Shown here: positions 1 through 6,370 of the stretch, in pieces | How positions within the stretch are numbered: position 1 is the first letter of the stretch | Layout of the letters: every line of letters starts with the position of its first letter | Origin: Bacillota bacterium | GTDB taxonomy: Bacteria; Bacillota; Clostridia; Acetivibrionales; DSM-1351 | NCBI GenBank assembly: GCA_023392075.1 | Contig: JAEVZU010000286.1 | Coordinates: forward strand, 1-9,696 | Length of the DNA: 9,696 nt | Direction of reading: 5' to 3' | The notes under the pieces: model-generated | What the model was told of the DNA's origin: nothing | Databases searched by the model: none | What the model saw: only the letters and a program-made list of their open reading frames with translations | Program-made: the position numbers and the translations under genes

Positions 1-155
1 GTCTGCTGGCTTTCATCGCTTGTAATGGGTCCCACATCAGAGCCCGTGACTTTTAAAAACACTACTGCTCCGATCAGAAGAATCAAAACAATAACACTTA
101 AATCAACAATGTTTATCAGTCCGAATAATTTTCCCTTTTCATTAACAATCTTCAT
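1..155 (-). CDS. DUF4330-family membrane protein, N-terminal fragment
   Basis: The first 51 codons of a minus-strand gene that runs off the left edge. The start is ATG at 155-153, preceded by AAGGAGAG at 172-165, a strong ribosome site about 9 nt away. The peptide opens with a short charged segment containing GKLFGLINIVDLSV. It continues into one hydrophobic stretch at about residues 15-36, then a polar region with SDVGP. This order (a GKLFG-INI-D start, one membrane anchor, an extracytoplasmic remainder) matches the DUF4330 family as I recall it. The family has no established function and is often seen near exopolysaccharide genes. It follows the glycosyltransferase on the same strand after 103 nt, so it may be the last gene of the polysaccharide operon, but a separate promoter in that AT-rich gap is not excluded. 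The family call rests on the N-terminus only. Confidence 0.7.
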   Translation of the reverse strand, partial: MKIVNEKGKLFGLINIVDLSVIVLILLIGAVVFLKVTGSDVGPITSDESQQ

Positions 156-258
156 TTCTACTACTCTCCTTATGGTTATATATTTTTTAGAATAACTAAT
201 ATTTCAAAAGTTTAGTCATTCCTATTTAAAATTCTTCCGAATTTCCTTCAAAAGAATA

Positions 259-1209
259 TTAAACCTTATTTTTATAATGATATTTATACAATATCAGCAG
301 TTTCTTTACAAACAGTTTGAAGCCGGTAGTTGATAAGCTGGGCCTGTACTCGCAGATCAGCCGGGGCGGAACTTTTGCCAGGAAATCCTTATCGGGGGCT
401 TCTCCTGAAATCAGCTTCTGGTATGTACAGAAAATTGCTATTGAGGGTAATTTGTATCCCTCTATGACATTCAGGATTTTTTGCCTGTCATATTTATCTT
501 GTATGGGTACGGAGTTAATCCAGGTGACAATGTCCTTCCACAGTCCGATTTCAGGTGACCTGTCAGGTAAATAGGACAGGGAATTGGGGCGCTGCCTGTA
601 AAGAGCAAGAATTTCCCTGACACAGCAGAAGCTGCTCAGGTACATCAGCTTGCAGAAGAACTCCATGTCTTCGCTCCAATTCAGTCCAGGCCTGAATTCT
701 ATTTTATTATCTGTTACAACAGACTTTTTAATAACAACGGTGCTTGTCCAGACAGATACCTTTTCCTGGATCACCCGGGCTAATATACTGCCTTCTAAAT
801 ACCGCTCCGGGAAAACTTTACCCATTTCATCACCGCAGAACATCTGATAACCGCAGTAACAAGCCTCCATACCGGTTGCTTTTATCCTGTTCATCTGCTT
901 CTCCAGCTTATCGGGCTTCCATAAATCATCGCTGTCCAGAAAGGCCAGGTACTCACCGGAGGAATTTGCAACCGCATTATTTCTTGCGGCCGAGACTCCC
1001 TGATTTTCCTGATATATATATTTGACTCTGGAATCATCCCTTTGCATGGCCTGTACAAGCGCAGCGCTGTCATCCTTGCTGCCGTCGTCCACTATAATTA
1101 CTTCAAGCTCGCTGTAAGTTTGAGCCAATACGCTTTTTACCGTCTGTTCAATAAAGTCTCTGGTATTATACATCGGTATAATTACCGAAATCAATGGTGA
1201 ACTGTTCAT
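259..1209 (-). CDS. Family 2 glycosyltransferase (GT-A fold)
   Basis: A 316-residue inverting glycosyltransferase that would transfer a sugar from a nucleotide-sugar donor to a growing glycan on the cytoplasmic side of the membrane. The N-terminal GT-A domain begins SVIIPMYN (8-15). It carries the nucleotide-binding DDGS motif (41-44), QGVSAARN (70-77), and LDSDD (91-95), which holds the metal-binding DxD. An SED motif at 179-181 is a good candidate for the catalytic base region. The C-terminal third has no recognisable domain and no clear membrane segment, so the enzyme is probably soluble or peripherally bound. The start ATG at 1209 has GGGAG 8 nt upstream. It is the fourth gene of the polysaccharide operon but follows a larger gap than its neighbours and has its own promoter candidate. 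Donor and acceptor cannot be predicted. Confidence 0.92.
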   Translation of the reverse strand: MNSSPLISVIIPMYNTRDFIEQTVKSVLAQTYSELEVIIVDDGSKDDSAALVQAMQRDDSRVKYIYQENQGVSAARNNAVANSSGEYLAFLDSDDLWKPDKLEKQMNRIKATGMEACYCGYQMFCGDEMGKVFPERYLEGSILARVIQEKVSVWTSTVVIKKSVVTDNKIEFRPGLNWSEDMEFFCKLMYLSSFCCVREILALYRQRPNSLSYLPDRSPEIGLWKDIVTWINSVPIQDKYDRQKILNVIEGYKLPSIAIFCTYQKLISGEAPDKDFLAKVPPRLICEYRPSLSTTGFKLFVKKLLILYKYHYKNKV

Positions 1210-1217
1210 TATACCTA

Positions 1218-1243
1218 CTCCCGTATATTTCTCCCGTATATTT
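1218..1243 (-). repeat. Tandem 13-bp duplication carrying two Shine-Dalgarno cores
   Basis: Two perfect, directly adjacent copies of CTCCCGTATATTT (plus strand) occupy 1218-1230 and 1231-1243. In the transcript each unit reads AAATATACGGGAG, so the GGGAG ribosome-binding core of the glycosyltransferase gene is present twice. The proximal core is 8 nt from the start codon and is the one expected to work. The distal core lies 13 nt further away. This looks like a slippage duplication and could alter ribosome loading. Confidence 0.85.
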
Positions 1244-1251
1244 TTATGGTT

Positions 1252-1280
1252 AGTTTAGCATCTCGATTTTGAGATGTCAA
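1252..1280 (-). promoter_or_regulatory. Internal sigma-A promoter with inverted repeat in its spacer
   Basis: On the minus strand a perfect -35 TTGACA (1280-1275) is followed by a 17-bp spacer and TAAACT (1257-1252), four of six matches to the -10 consensus. It lies between the Fe-S flavoprotein gene and the glycosyltransferase gene. It would start RNA near 1245, about 36 nt before the start codon. The spacer region contains the inverted repeat CATCTC/GAGATG (1259-1264 and 1271-1276) with a 6-bp gap, overlapping the end of the -35. That is where a repressor operator could sit. No T-run follows, so it is not a terminator. Confidence 0.55.
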
Positions 1281-1305
1281 TTTCAGGGCAGGACTTAACA
1301 AAAAT

Positions 1306-2484
1306 TTAAGCTTTTCTTAAGACAATCCCCGCAAGCTTTTTAGGAATACGCAGACACTTATTCCATAAGAGTTCGGCTTGTGAAGGAGGTTTTAAAAACC
1401 TGTCCTGAAGAGAGGCAAAATCTGATGTGGCAAGTTGGCTGAAAAACCTACTTCTAAGCTTATTCGGGCCGGATGGTCCTGTAAGACTGGGGTTCTCCTT
1501 CACAGCCGCCGGCAAATCGGCCTCATGGATTACCAGCTCCTCACGGCATGCTTCAAGCAGTTCAGCTCCCCTGGGGGAATTAGCCAGAATAAGGGAGGTT
1601 CCCTTATCGTCATCCAGCTGGGGCTTGTATTTTTCAACACCCCAGAAGTCAGCCAGAGTAATGTCCGACTGCCTTTGAACAGAAGCATATTTACAGCTGT
1701 GACAGGAAGGCCTCAGGTACATATTTGTTATAAAGCCTCTCATATAAGGATCTGTCTTGAAATCGGCCAGCATATGCCTTCCGTTTTTAAAGAGAACACT
1801 TATATTATAATTCTTCCAGCCTTTGGATTTGTTACGGAAATTAAAATTTTCTATTCCAGCTTCGTTAATTTTTTCAAGGTGGGCTTTATAGCGCTCAAAT
1901 ACACCGGGAGAAGGGACTCCATGACAAACGCAGTCGCAGGTGCAGAGCCCGGAATAGCTTTTGCCCAAAAAAGAATAAAGCCCGCTTACCTGACAGGGAG
2001 TGCCTGAAAACAGTACTTTTCTGCCGTCCTTCAATAAAGCCCTGACCTCCTTGTAGCTGTCGCCGATCGTACTCTGAGTGTATTTTGAACCCTGCAGTCT
2101 CCGGAGATGCTCATGAGACTCCACACCGGTATGAACTGCTTTGAGATTTTCATTGAAGGCTGCTCCAAAAACAACTCCGCCCTGGTTGAGTATTTGTTTG
2201 GACAGCGCGGAAAAAACTCCTCCCGAGGTACTAGCCATACGGACTTCCTCGTCTTTGTTCCAAACGGCATATATTTTAGGATATGTCTGATCAGGCACTT
2301 TAATGTCCTTATAAATCGGACAGGCTTTTCTGCATAATCCACAATCGGTACATTTGGACTGATCGATTTCAGGATACCCAAAACCCTCATTATCCTCTTT
2401 AAATGATATAGCCCCTGAAGGGCATATCTGAACACAGGAGGCGCAGCCATAACAATTATTTTTATTATCGAATACCGAATTCAT
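1306..2484 (-). CDS. Coenzyme F420 hydrogenase/dehydrogenase beta-subunit-like Fe-S flavoprotein
   Basis: A 392-residue protein with two N-terminal [4Fe-4S] ferredoxin motifs, cysteines 11/14/17/21 and 45/48/51/55. FrhB/FdhB-type N- and C-terminal domains follow. Landmarks are STSGG (85-89), TPCQ (162-165), a cysteine-rich CTCDCVCHG (181-189), CHSC (261-264) and SDITLADFWG (273-282). True F420 hydrogenase subunits belong to methanogens. Bacterial homologues of this type are repeatedly encoded beside polysaccharide pyruvyl transferases in capsule and exopolysaccharide clusters, as here. The inferred role is a cytoplasmic ferredoxin- or flavin-dependent reductase acting on a sugar or glycan precursor; the substrate is unknown and F420 need not be used. 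The ATG at 2484 is preceded by GGAGG at good spacing. The gene lies 31 nt downstream of the flippase gene, so co-transcription is likely. Confidence 0.88.
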   Translation of the reverse strand: MNSVFDNKNNCYGCASCVQICPSGAISFKEDNEGFGYPEIDQSKCTDCGLCRKACPIYKDIKVPDQTYPKIYAVWNKDEEVRMASTSGGVFSALSKQILNQGGVVFGAAFNENLKAVHTGVESHEHLRRLQGSKYTQSTIGDSYKEVRALLKDGRKVLFSGTPCQVSGLYSFLGKSYSGLCTCDCVCHGVPSPGVFERYKAHLEKINEAGIENFNFRNKSKGWKNYNISVLFKNGRHMLADFKTDPYMRGFITNMYLRPSCHSCKYASVQRQSDITLADFWGVEKYKPQLDDDKGTSLILANSPRGAELLEACREELVIHEADLPAAVKENPSLTGPSGPNKLRSRFFSQLATSDFASLQDRFLKPPSQAELLWNKCLRIPKKLAGIVLRKA

Positions 2485-2515
2485 TTTGAGCCTCCATTCC
2501 GGTTTTTCAAATTTT

Positions 2516-4039
2516 TTACCTCTTTACATGCTTAAGTATTCCCATAACGGGGCCCATGAATAAACTTTTTTCATATGAATTCATACCTATGGTCCACACC
2601 GCAGTGCCGTAAACAAGAGTGAAAAGCACACCCTTCACCGCCAATCCCAGCCAGCCGCCCACAGGGATATACAAAAGAGCGATACCAACCATAACGCTCA
2701 GGACCATGGCAGGCAGAAGCCTGCTGAATACTTCCCTGAAAAATCTGGGTATGTTCAAACCCACTTTTCTTTTATAGTAAATATTAATAATGATTATATT
2801 ACCTATTATAAGCGATATGGAGGTTCCGACCACAGCGCCGATCATACCGATCTCTTTTGTGAGCAGTATGCTTATTCCCAGGTTTACAATAGAAATTATC
2901 AGATACATAATTGATCTGAAGGCGTGAAGATTCTTGGCCTGAAGGATTGATATCCCCACATTTTGAATCAGCGGTATGGTGAGAGGAACCATGGCAATGA
3001 GTGCAATATTATATACCTCGATGCAGTCTGCGCCTGCCCAGAGTATCACAAAAGGCTTGCCTAACAGGATAAAGCCTGACAGTATAAACCCCATAACTAT
3101 AAATTGAATCCGGCCGGTTTTTATGAAAAGGTTGTCCAGTTCCTCTGCGGGTGCGTTGTCCACACACATCTGAGTGGCCCTCGGCAGGAAAACTCCTGAA
3201 ATTGCAGTGGAGAAATTCATATAATATCCGGGGAACTGCATACCCAGGCCGAAAATAGCTACAGGCACCGCTCCGTAGAATATGCCTACTACAAGCTGAC
3301 CCAATCTCCAGTAAACCTGATCCACTATCATATTTATAAAGACAAATACCGAAAACATAAGGATTTCCTTGACAAAGGACCAGTTATGGTGCCGGAACCT
3401 GACCTTTATTTTCATTTTGGCAAATACAAACCACATGTTGACCATCAACAGCAATACGTTTAATATTGTGTCCACCACAACGATAGAAAAAGCCTTGTAG
3501 CCCATGAGAAGCAGGATAATTATGGCAAGCGGCCGGGCGATGACCCTCACTATGGTAATGGCTCTTGGGAAGACAAACTTTTCATAGCCCGACATTATGG
3601 CGGTAAAGGCGTTCAGAAACAATGTCAGGCCAATGTTTACAATCAGCACCTCAAACATTTTGCGTGCGGTATCCAGCTCGGCCGCGGTGAGTGAATTGCC
3701 GAAAATAGAAGGCAGTACGGGCAGCATTCCCATACCGATTCCCACTGCAGCTACAGTCAAAACTGCATAAATCAGGAAGGCCAGGGACAGGAAGCCCTGC
3801 TCACCCTGTTTGTCGTTTTGTGCTCTGTACTTTGCAACATACCGGGTGATAGTATTCCCAAGACCAAAATCCAAAACAGCCATATAGCCCACGAAGGCTC
3901 CAATCAGAGTGTACAGGCCGTATTCGGATTTGCCCAGCGTTGTGAGCAGGAAAGGGGTAAAAGCAAGGTTTATCAAATTGGACAACAGTATATTTGTATA
4001 TGAAAGGGCAGCGCCCCACTTTAATTCATTTATCTTCAT
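2516..4039 (-). CDS. Oligosaccharide flippase family protein (Wzx-like, MOP superfamily)
   Basis: A 507-residue integral membrane protein, mostly hydrophobic, with about 12-14 membrane helices. The first pair is near residues 10-32 and 42-62. The length and layout fit polysaccharide-biosynthesis flippases of the MATE/MOP superfamily. The conserved N-terminal pattern is visible: FTPFLLTTLGKSEYGLYTL followed by DFGLGNTITRYVAKYRA, a typical amphipathic loop after helix 2. Proteins of this family move undecaprenyl-linked oligosaccharides from the inner to the outer face of the cytoplasmic membrane. The start ATG at 4039 has AAAAGG about 8 nt upstream. It is 33 nt downstream of the pyruvyl transferase gene and 31 nt upstream of the Fe-S flavoprotein gene. 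No Wzy-type polymerase is visible in the window. Substrate specificity, and whether it serves capsule, teichoic acid or another glycan, cannot be read. Confidence 0.9.
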   Translation of the reverse strand: MKINELKWGAALSYTNILLSNLINLAFTPFLLTTLGKSEYGLYTLIGAFVGYMAVLDFGLGNTITRYVAKYRAQNDKQGEQGFLSLAFLIYAVLTVAAVGIGMGMLPVLPSIFGNSLTAAELDTARKMFEVLIVNIGLTLFLNAFTAIMSGYEKFVFPRAITIVRVIARPLAIIILLLMGYKAFSIVVVDTILNVLLLMVNMWFVFAKMKIKVRFRHHNWSFVKEILMFSVFVFINMIVDQVYWRLGQLVVGIFYGAVPVAIFGLGMQFPGYYMNFSTAISGVFLPRATQMCVDNAPAEELDNLFIKTGRIQFIVMGFILSGFILLGKPFVILWAGADCIEVYNIALIAMVPLTIPLIQNVGISILQAKNLHAFRSIMYLIISIVNLGISILLTKEIGMIGAVVGTSISLIIGNIIIINIYYKRKVGLNIPRFFREVFSRLLPAMVLSVMVGIALLYIPVGGWLGLAVKGVLFTLVYGTAVWTIGMNSYEKSLFMGPVMGILKHVKR

Positions 4040-4072
4040 TAGTTTTACCTTTTGTTTTTCATGTTAATGTTA

Positions 4073-5248
4073 TTACAGATTTAACAGTTTTCTTACCGGA
4101 GCCCCGGCAGAATAAGCCCTTTCAATATAACCGGGCATGATATCGTTTAAATGTATCCGGATATGGTCGGCATCCTCTTTCAGAGCCTCATAGGCCTTTA
4201 TTAACTGATCCTCCTGCTGAAGCTTCTGTACAGGAAGAATATATTTTTCCTCACTTCCGAAAATATCTTTTGCAATTCCCCTGGCTTTAACGGAATACCC
4301 GATAACAAGAGTTGGGACGCCTGTTGAATAGGCGGCTATGGTAGCATGAGTACGGGCGCCGATGAACAATTTGCAGCGGGAAATCAAAAATTTCAGCTCG
4401 GTACAGTTATAAGTGTCACCAATAAGTATTACCCTGCCGGTATTCTTGAACAATTCATACAGCTTTGACAGAGGAAGCATATCATTGTCATGCTCCCAGA
4501 GAACGTGCGGAATAAGGGCTATCCGGCATTCAGTGGTATCCAGGATATGCTGTATAAGCTTTGTATAGCTTTTGAAAACAATTCCTCCGCTGGTTTCGCT
4601 TTTCATAATGAGCGGACTGACATTTATTCCTATAGTATTTCCCTCTGCAAAGCCATCAGGAAGTTCGACCGTTTTTATGTCCAGCGTAAAGGCGGGATCG
4701 GGCAAAAGTATGGTATTTGTCAGGCCTTTGTCAATGAAGGCCTGATGGGTAATACTTTCTCTGGCAATAATCAGACTGTACTTTTTTAAGTCCTCCAGCA
4801 TCTCTGCATTAATGGCTTCAGGGTCGACGGAGCAGCCCCAGAAAACTGTTTTGCTGCCCTTGCCGGCTGCTATGGTATTGGTGTAATAAATCCATCTTGG
4901 TATCCCGTAGCAGTAATTGTCTCCTCCGATGGAAAGGCAGAGTGTATCCCTGTCCAGATTTTCGGAGATATCCTTTTGGGAATAGGAAAAAAGAAAATCC
5001 TGTTTGAGTTTTAATTTCCTTAGCCCTGCATCAATAAGCCTTATGGGATGGATTCCCTTGTAACGCTTATAGGTGATAAAATTCAGCTTGAAATCAGGAG
5101 AGAGGAAATCAATGTCTTCCTGTACTCTGAAAGTTGCCAGGGATATATTTATATTATTCAGGTTCAATATTTTCAAAGTAGATCTCACAATGGCTTCACA
5201 GCCGTGGTTCCTGCTGCCTGCATGGGCATAAAGCAATAGTTTTTTCAT
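4073..5248 (-). CDS. Polysaccharide pyruvyl transferase family protein
   Basis: A 391-residue protein of the CsaB/WcaK-like family, which adds a ketal-linked pyruvate from phosphoenolpyruvate to a sugar of a surface polymer. Family landmarks are the N-terminal GSRNHGCEA (11-19), SIGGDNYCYG (106-115), PDPAF (183-187), IPHVLW (246-251), the highly characteristic GARTHATIAA (297-306) and GYSVKARGIA (317-326). No signal peptide is present, so it should act in the cytoplasm. The ATG at 5248-5246 is chosen because AGAAAGG (5261-5255) lies 6 nt upstream. A TTG two codons earlier would abut that site directly and is unlikely. This is the first gene of the operon, placed behind the promoter at 5345-5317. 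Some family members have other activities, so pyruvylation is inferred from the family. Confidence 0.9.
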   Translation of the reverse strand: MKKLLLYAHAGSRNHGCEAIVRSTLKILNLNNINISLATFRVQEDIDFLSPDFKLNFITYKRYKGIHPIRLIDAGLRKLKLKQDFLFSYSQKDISENLDRDTLCLSIGGDNYCYGIPRWIYYTNTIAAGKGSKTVFWGCSVDPEAINAEMLEDLKKYSLIIARESITHQAFIDKGLTNTILLPDPAFTLDIKTVELPDGFAEGNTIGINVSPLIMKSETSGGIVFKSYTKLIQHILDTTECRIALIPHVLWEHDNDMLPLSKLYELFKNTGRVILIGDTYNCTELKFLISRCKLFIGARTHATIAAYSTGVPTLVIGYSVKARGIAKDIFGSEEKYILPVQKLQQEDQLIKAYEALKEDADHIRIHLNDIMPGYIERAYSAGAPVRKLLNL

Positions 5249-5254
5249 AAACAA

Positions 5255-5261
5255 CCTTTCT
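5255..5261 (-). promoter_or_regulatory. Ribosome-binding site that fixes the pyruvyl transferase start
   Basis: AGAAAGG on the minus strand lies 6 nt before ATG 5248-5246 and 0 nt before an in-frame TTG (5254-5252). Only the ATG has workable spacing, which shortens the longest open frame by two residues. Confidence 0.7.
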
Positions 5262-5290
5262 TTTGCAGCTATCTGCTCTTTTATACCTTG

Positions 5291-5311
5291 ATCAGACAGT
5301 AAAAGTCTGAT
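5291..5311 (-). promoter_or_regulatory. Operator-like inverted repeat at the polysaccharide operon start site
   Basis: ATCAGAC (5291-5297), a 7-nt gap, and GTCTGAT (5305-5311) form a perfect 7-7-7 inverted repeat. The operon's -10 box ends at 5317, so the expected RNA start is near 5310 and the repeat covers about +1 to +20. This is a classic position for a repressor operator. The same bases would also form a 5'-terminal stem-loop in the mRNA that could protect it. No T-run follows, which argues against a terminator. Confidence 0.5.
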
Positions 5312-5316
5312 AATTA

Positions 5317-5345
5317 ATTATACCCTTGAGTTTTCTGCTTTACAA
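5317..5345 (-). promoter_or_regulatory. Sigma-A promoter of the polysaccharide operon
   Basis: On the minus strand TTGTAA (5345-5340), a 17-bp spacer, and a perfect TATAAT (5322-5317). The predicted start near 5310 gives a leader of about 60 nt before the pyruvyl transferase ATG. It is the best-placed promoter for the left-hand operon. Confidence 0.65.
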
Positions 5346-5397
5346 GTTACAGGCGGAAAAGAAAAAAACGATTTGCCAACATTATGATTATTTTTAT

Positions 5398-5426
5398 TTC
5401 AAAAATTACCGATATAGAATTATAAA
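5398..5426 (+). promoter_or_regulatory. Candidate promoter for the coiled-coil gene
   Basis: TTCAAA (5398-5403), a 17-bp spacer, and TATAAA (5421-5426) on the plus strand, with four and five consensus matches. The start would be near 5433, about 63 nt before the gene. The region is very AT-rich, so chance matches are easy. It would make this 241-bp intergenic region divergently transcribed. Confidence 0.35.
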
Positions 5427-5495
5427 TAAGAATTTATTGCAGTGTTACATTTACAAGGATGTGTTTTTTTGTAATACTCAAATTATGGAGGACAC

Positions 5496-6128
5496 ATGTG
5501 GAAGTTATTTAACAGGAAAAAAAACGAACCCCAGCTGGATATAAAGGTTCTTATTAAAAATGATATATCTCTGCTGACTTTGGATGAGAGATGGAACGGT
5601 CTGTTTAAAAATATTGTTAAGACCGATGGAATAACGGAATGCGAGAATAATATCAAGGAACTGCTGAAAGAACAGTCAAGAGTTATAACAGAGTCCAAAG
5701 AGATAGCCGTTAAAAAGAAAGAGTGCATGGACAAAATAATAAAGCTTACTACCGAAGTGTTTGAAAATAACAATCAGGATGCTCAGACTGAAATGCAGGA
5801 ATCTGAAAAGCAGATTGTCAGCATTAATAACCGGCTGACGGAGATCGAGGAAAGACTTGCAAACATTCCAAAGGAACTCAGGCAGGCAAACCTGGAACTG
5901 CTTGAGCAAACCGTAAAACTAGTGTATTTCTCCATAAGGGAAAATCAGCAGAGAGTTGCAGAACTTGACAGGGAAATAGCAGAAACAAAGGAAAAGCTCA
6001 TTAAGCTGGTCGACGAGAGAGAATTAAGGGCTCAGGATGATACCGATACGTATTCATATTTCCACGACCTTTTGGGGGGAGATCAGCTCCAAAAGCTGGA
6101 TGAAGTATATTTCAGCAGCAAAGAGTAA
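5496..6128 (+). CDS. Uncharacterised coiled-coil protein
   Basis: A 210-residue, charged, Glu/Lys-rich protein that I do not recognise. It has no signal peptide and no membrane segment, so it is probably cytoplasmic. A short basic start (MWKLFNRKKN) leads into heptad-like helical stretches at about 46-92, 98-138 and 145-180, rich in E, K, L and I at spacings typical of coiled coils. The C-terminus ends in a separate, less charged block around 183-206 (DTYSYFHDLLGGDQ) that looks like a conserved docking or helical hairpin motif. The ATG at 5496 has GGAGG at 5487-5491, a short 4-nt spacing. It reads in the same direction as nnr and lies 24 nt before the palindromic element that separates the two, so they may have been one transcription unit before insertion. 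Its coding character is supported by the ribosome site, the length and the coherent helical pattern. Confidence 0.75.
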   Translation: MWKLFNRKKNEPQLDIKVLIKNDISLLTLDERWNGLFKNIVKTDGITECENNIKELLKEQSRVITESKEIAVKKKECMDKIIKLTTEVFENNNQDAQTEMQESEKQIVSINNRLTEIEERLANIPKELRQANLELLEQTVKLVYFSIRENQQRVAELDREIAETKEKLIKLVDERELRAQDDTDTYSYFHDLLGGDQLQKLDEVYFSSKE

Positions 6129-6152
6129 GACTAATTTTGTCTCCTGACTGTC

Positions 6153-6336
6153 TAGTAGTCTGTAACATCTAGAACGTATATTGTCCGGCGAGGAAAATTT
6201 TCTCAGGACAAGGCGGAGGAAGGAGGAATAATCGCTTTATTCCAACGAAGTACTGCGAAGCAGTGCTTTTCGACAACGCCGTCCTGGGGGAATTTAACCG
6301 CCGGCAATGTATGAATTTAGATGTTACAGACTACTA
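6153..6336. mobile_element. MITE-like palindromic element with 19-bp perfect terminal inverted repeats
   Basis: TAGTAGTCTGTAACATCTA at 6153-6171 is exactly inverted at 6318-6336. The inversion continues imperfectly inward to the CCGGCG blocks near 6185-6190 and 6299-6304. Inside, CAGGAC-aa-GGCG (6204-6215) pairs with CGCCGTCCTG (6277-6286). That stem encloses two tight hairpins: GGAATAA/TTATTCC (6225-6243, 5-nt loop) and AGTACTGC-GAA-GCAGTGCT (6249-6267, one G-U pair). The whole is a nested, branched palindrome of 184 bp with no transposase gene. This fits a miniature inverted-repeat transposable element mobilised in trans. Both ends finish in TA, compatible with a TA target duplication, but no longer flanking duplication is visible. 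Its right end is 31 bp from the nnr start codon. Confidence 0.75.
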
Positions 6337-6352
6337 CATAACGACTGATTAT

Positions 6353-6370
6353 GGAAGGAGAGTTATTGTG
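6353..6370 (+). promoter_or_regulatory. Ribosome site and GTG start of nnr
   Basis: GGAAGGAG (6353-6360), extended by AG, precedes GTG at 6368-6370 by 7 nt. The frame stays open a further 35 codons upstream into the palindromic element, including an ATG at 6311. No ribosome site precedes those starts, and family alignment begins at the GTG. Confidence 0.85.

Noticed and set aside
180..215. Promoter for the DUF4330 gene (TTGAAA with TATATA)
   Set aside because: The spacer would be 19 bp and the sequence is almost pure A/T, so the match is not distinguishable from chance.
229..244. AAATTC-TTCC-GAATTT inverted repeat after the glycosyltransferase gene as a terminator
   Set aside because: The stem is six bases, mostly A/T, and no convincing T-run follows on the minus strand.
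5249..5254. TTG start two codons upstream for the pyruvyl transferase gene
   Set aside because: It abuts the ribosome-binding site directly, while the ATG at 5248 has normal 6-nt spacing.
6249..6270. AGTACTGC/GCAGTGCT hairpin followed by TTTT as a terminator for the coiled-coil gene
   Set aside because: The T-run is only four bases and overlaps the stem end, and the hairpin is better explained as part of the palindromic element. Weak termination is still possible.
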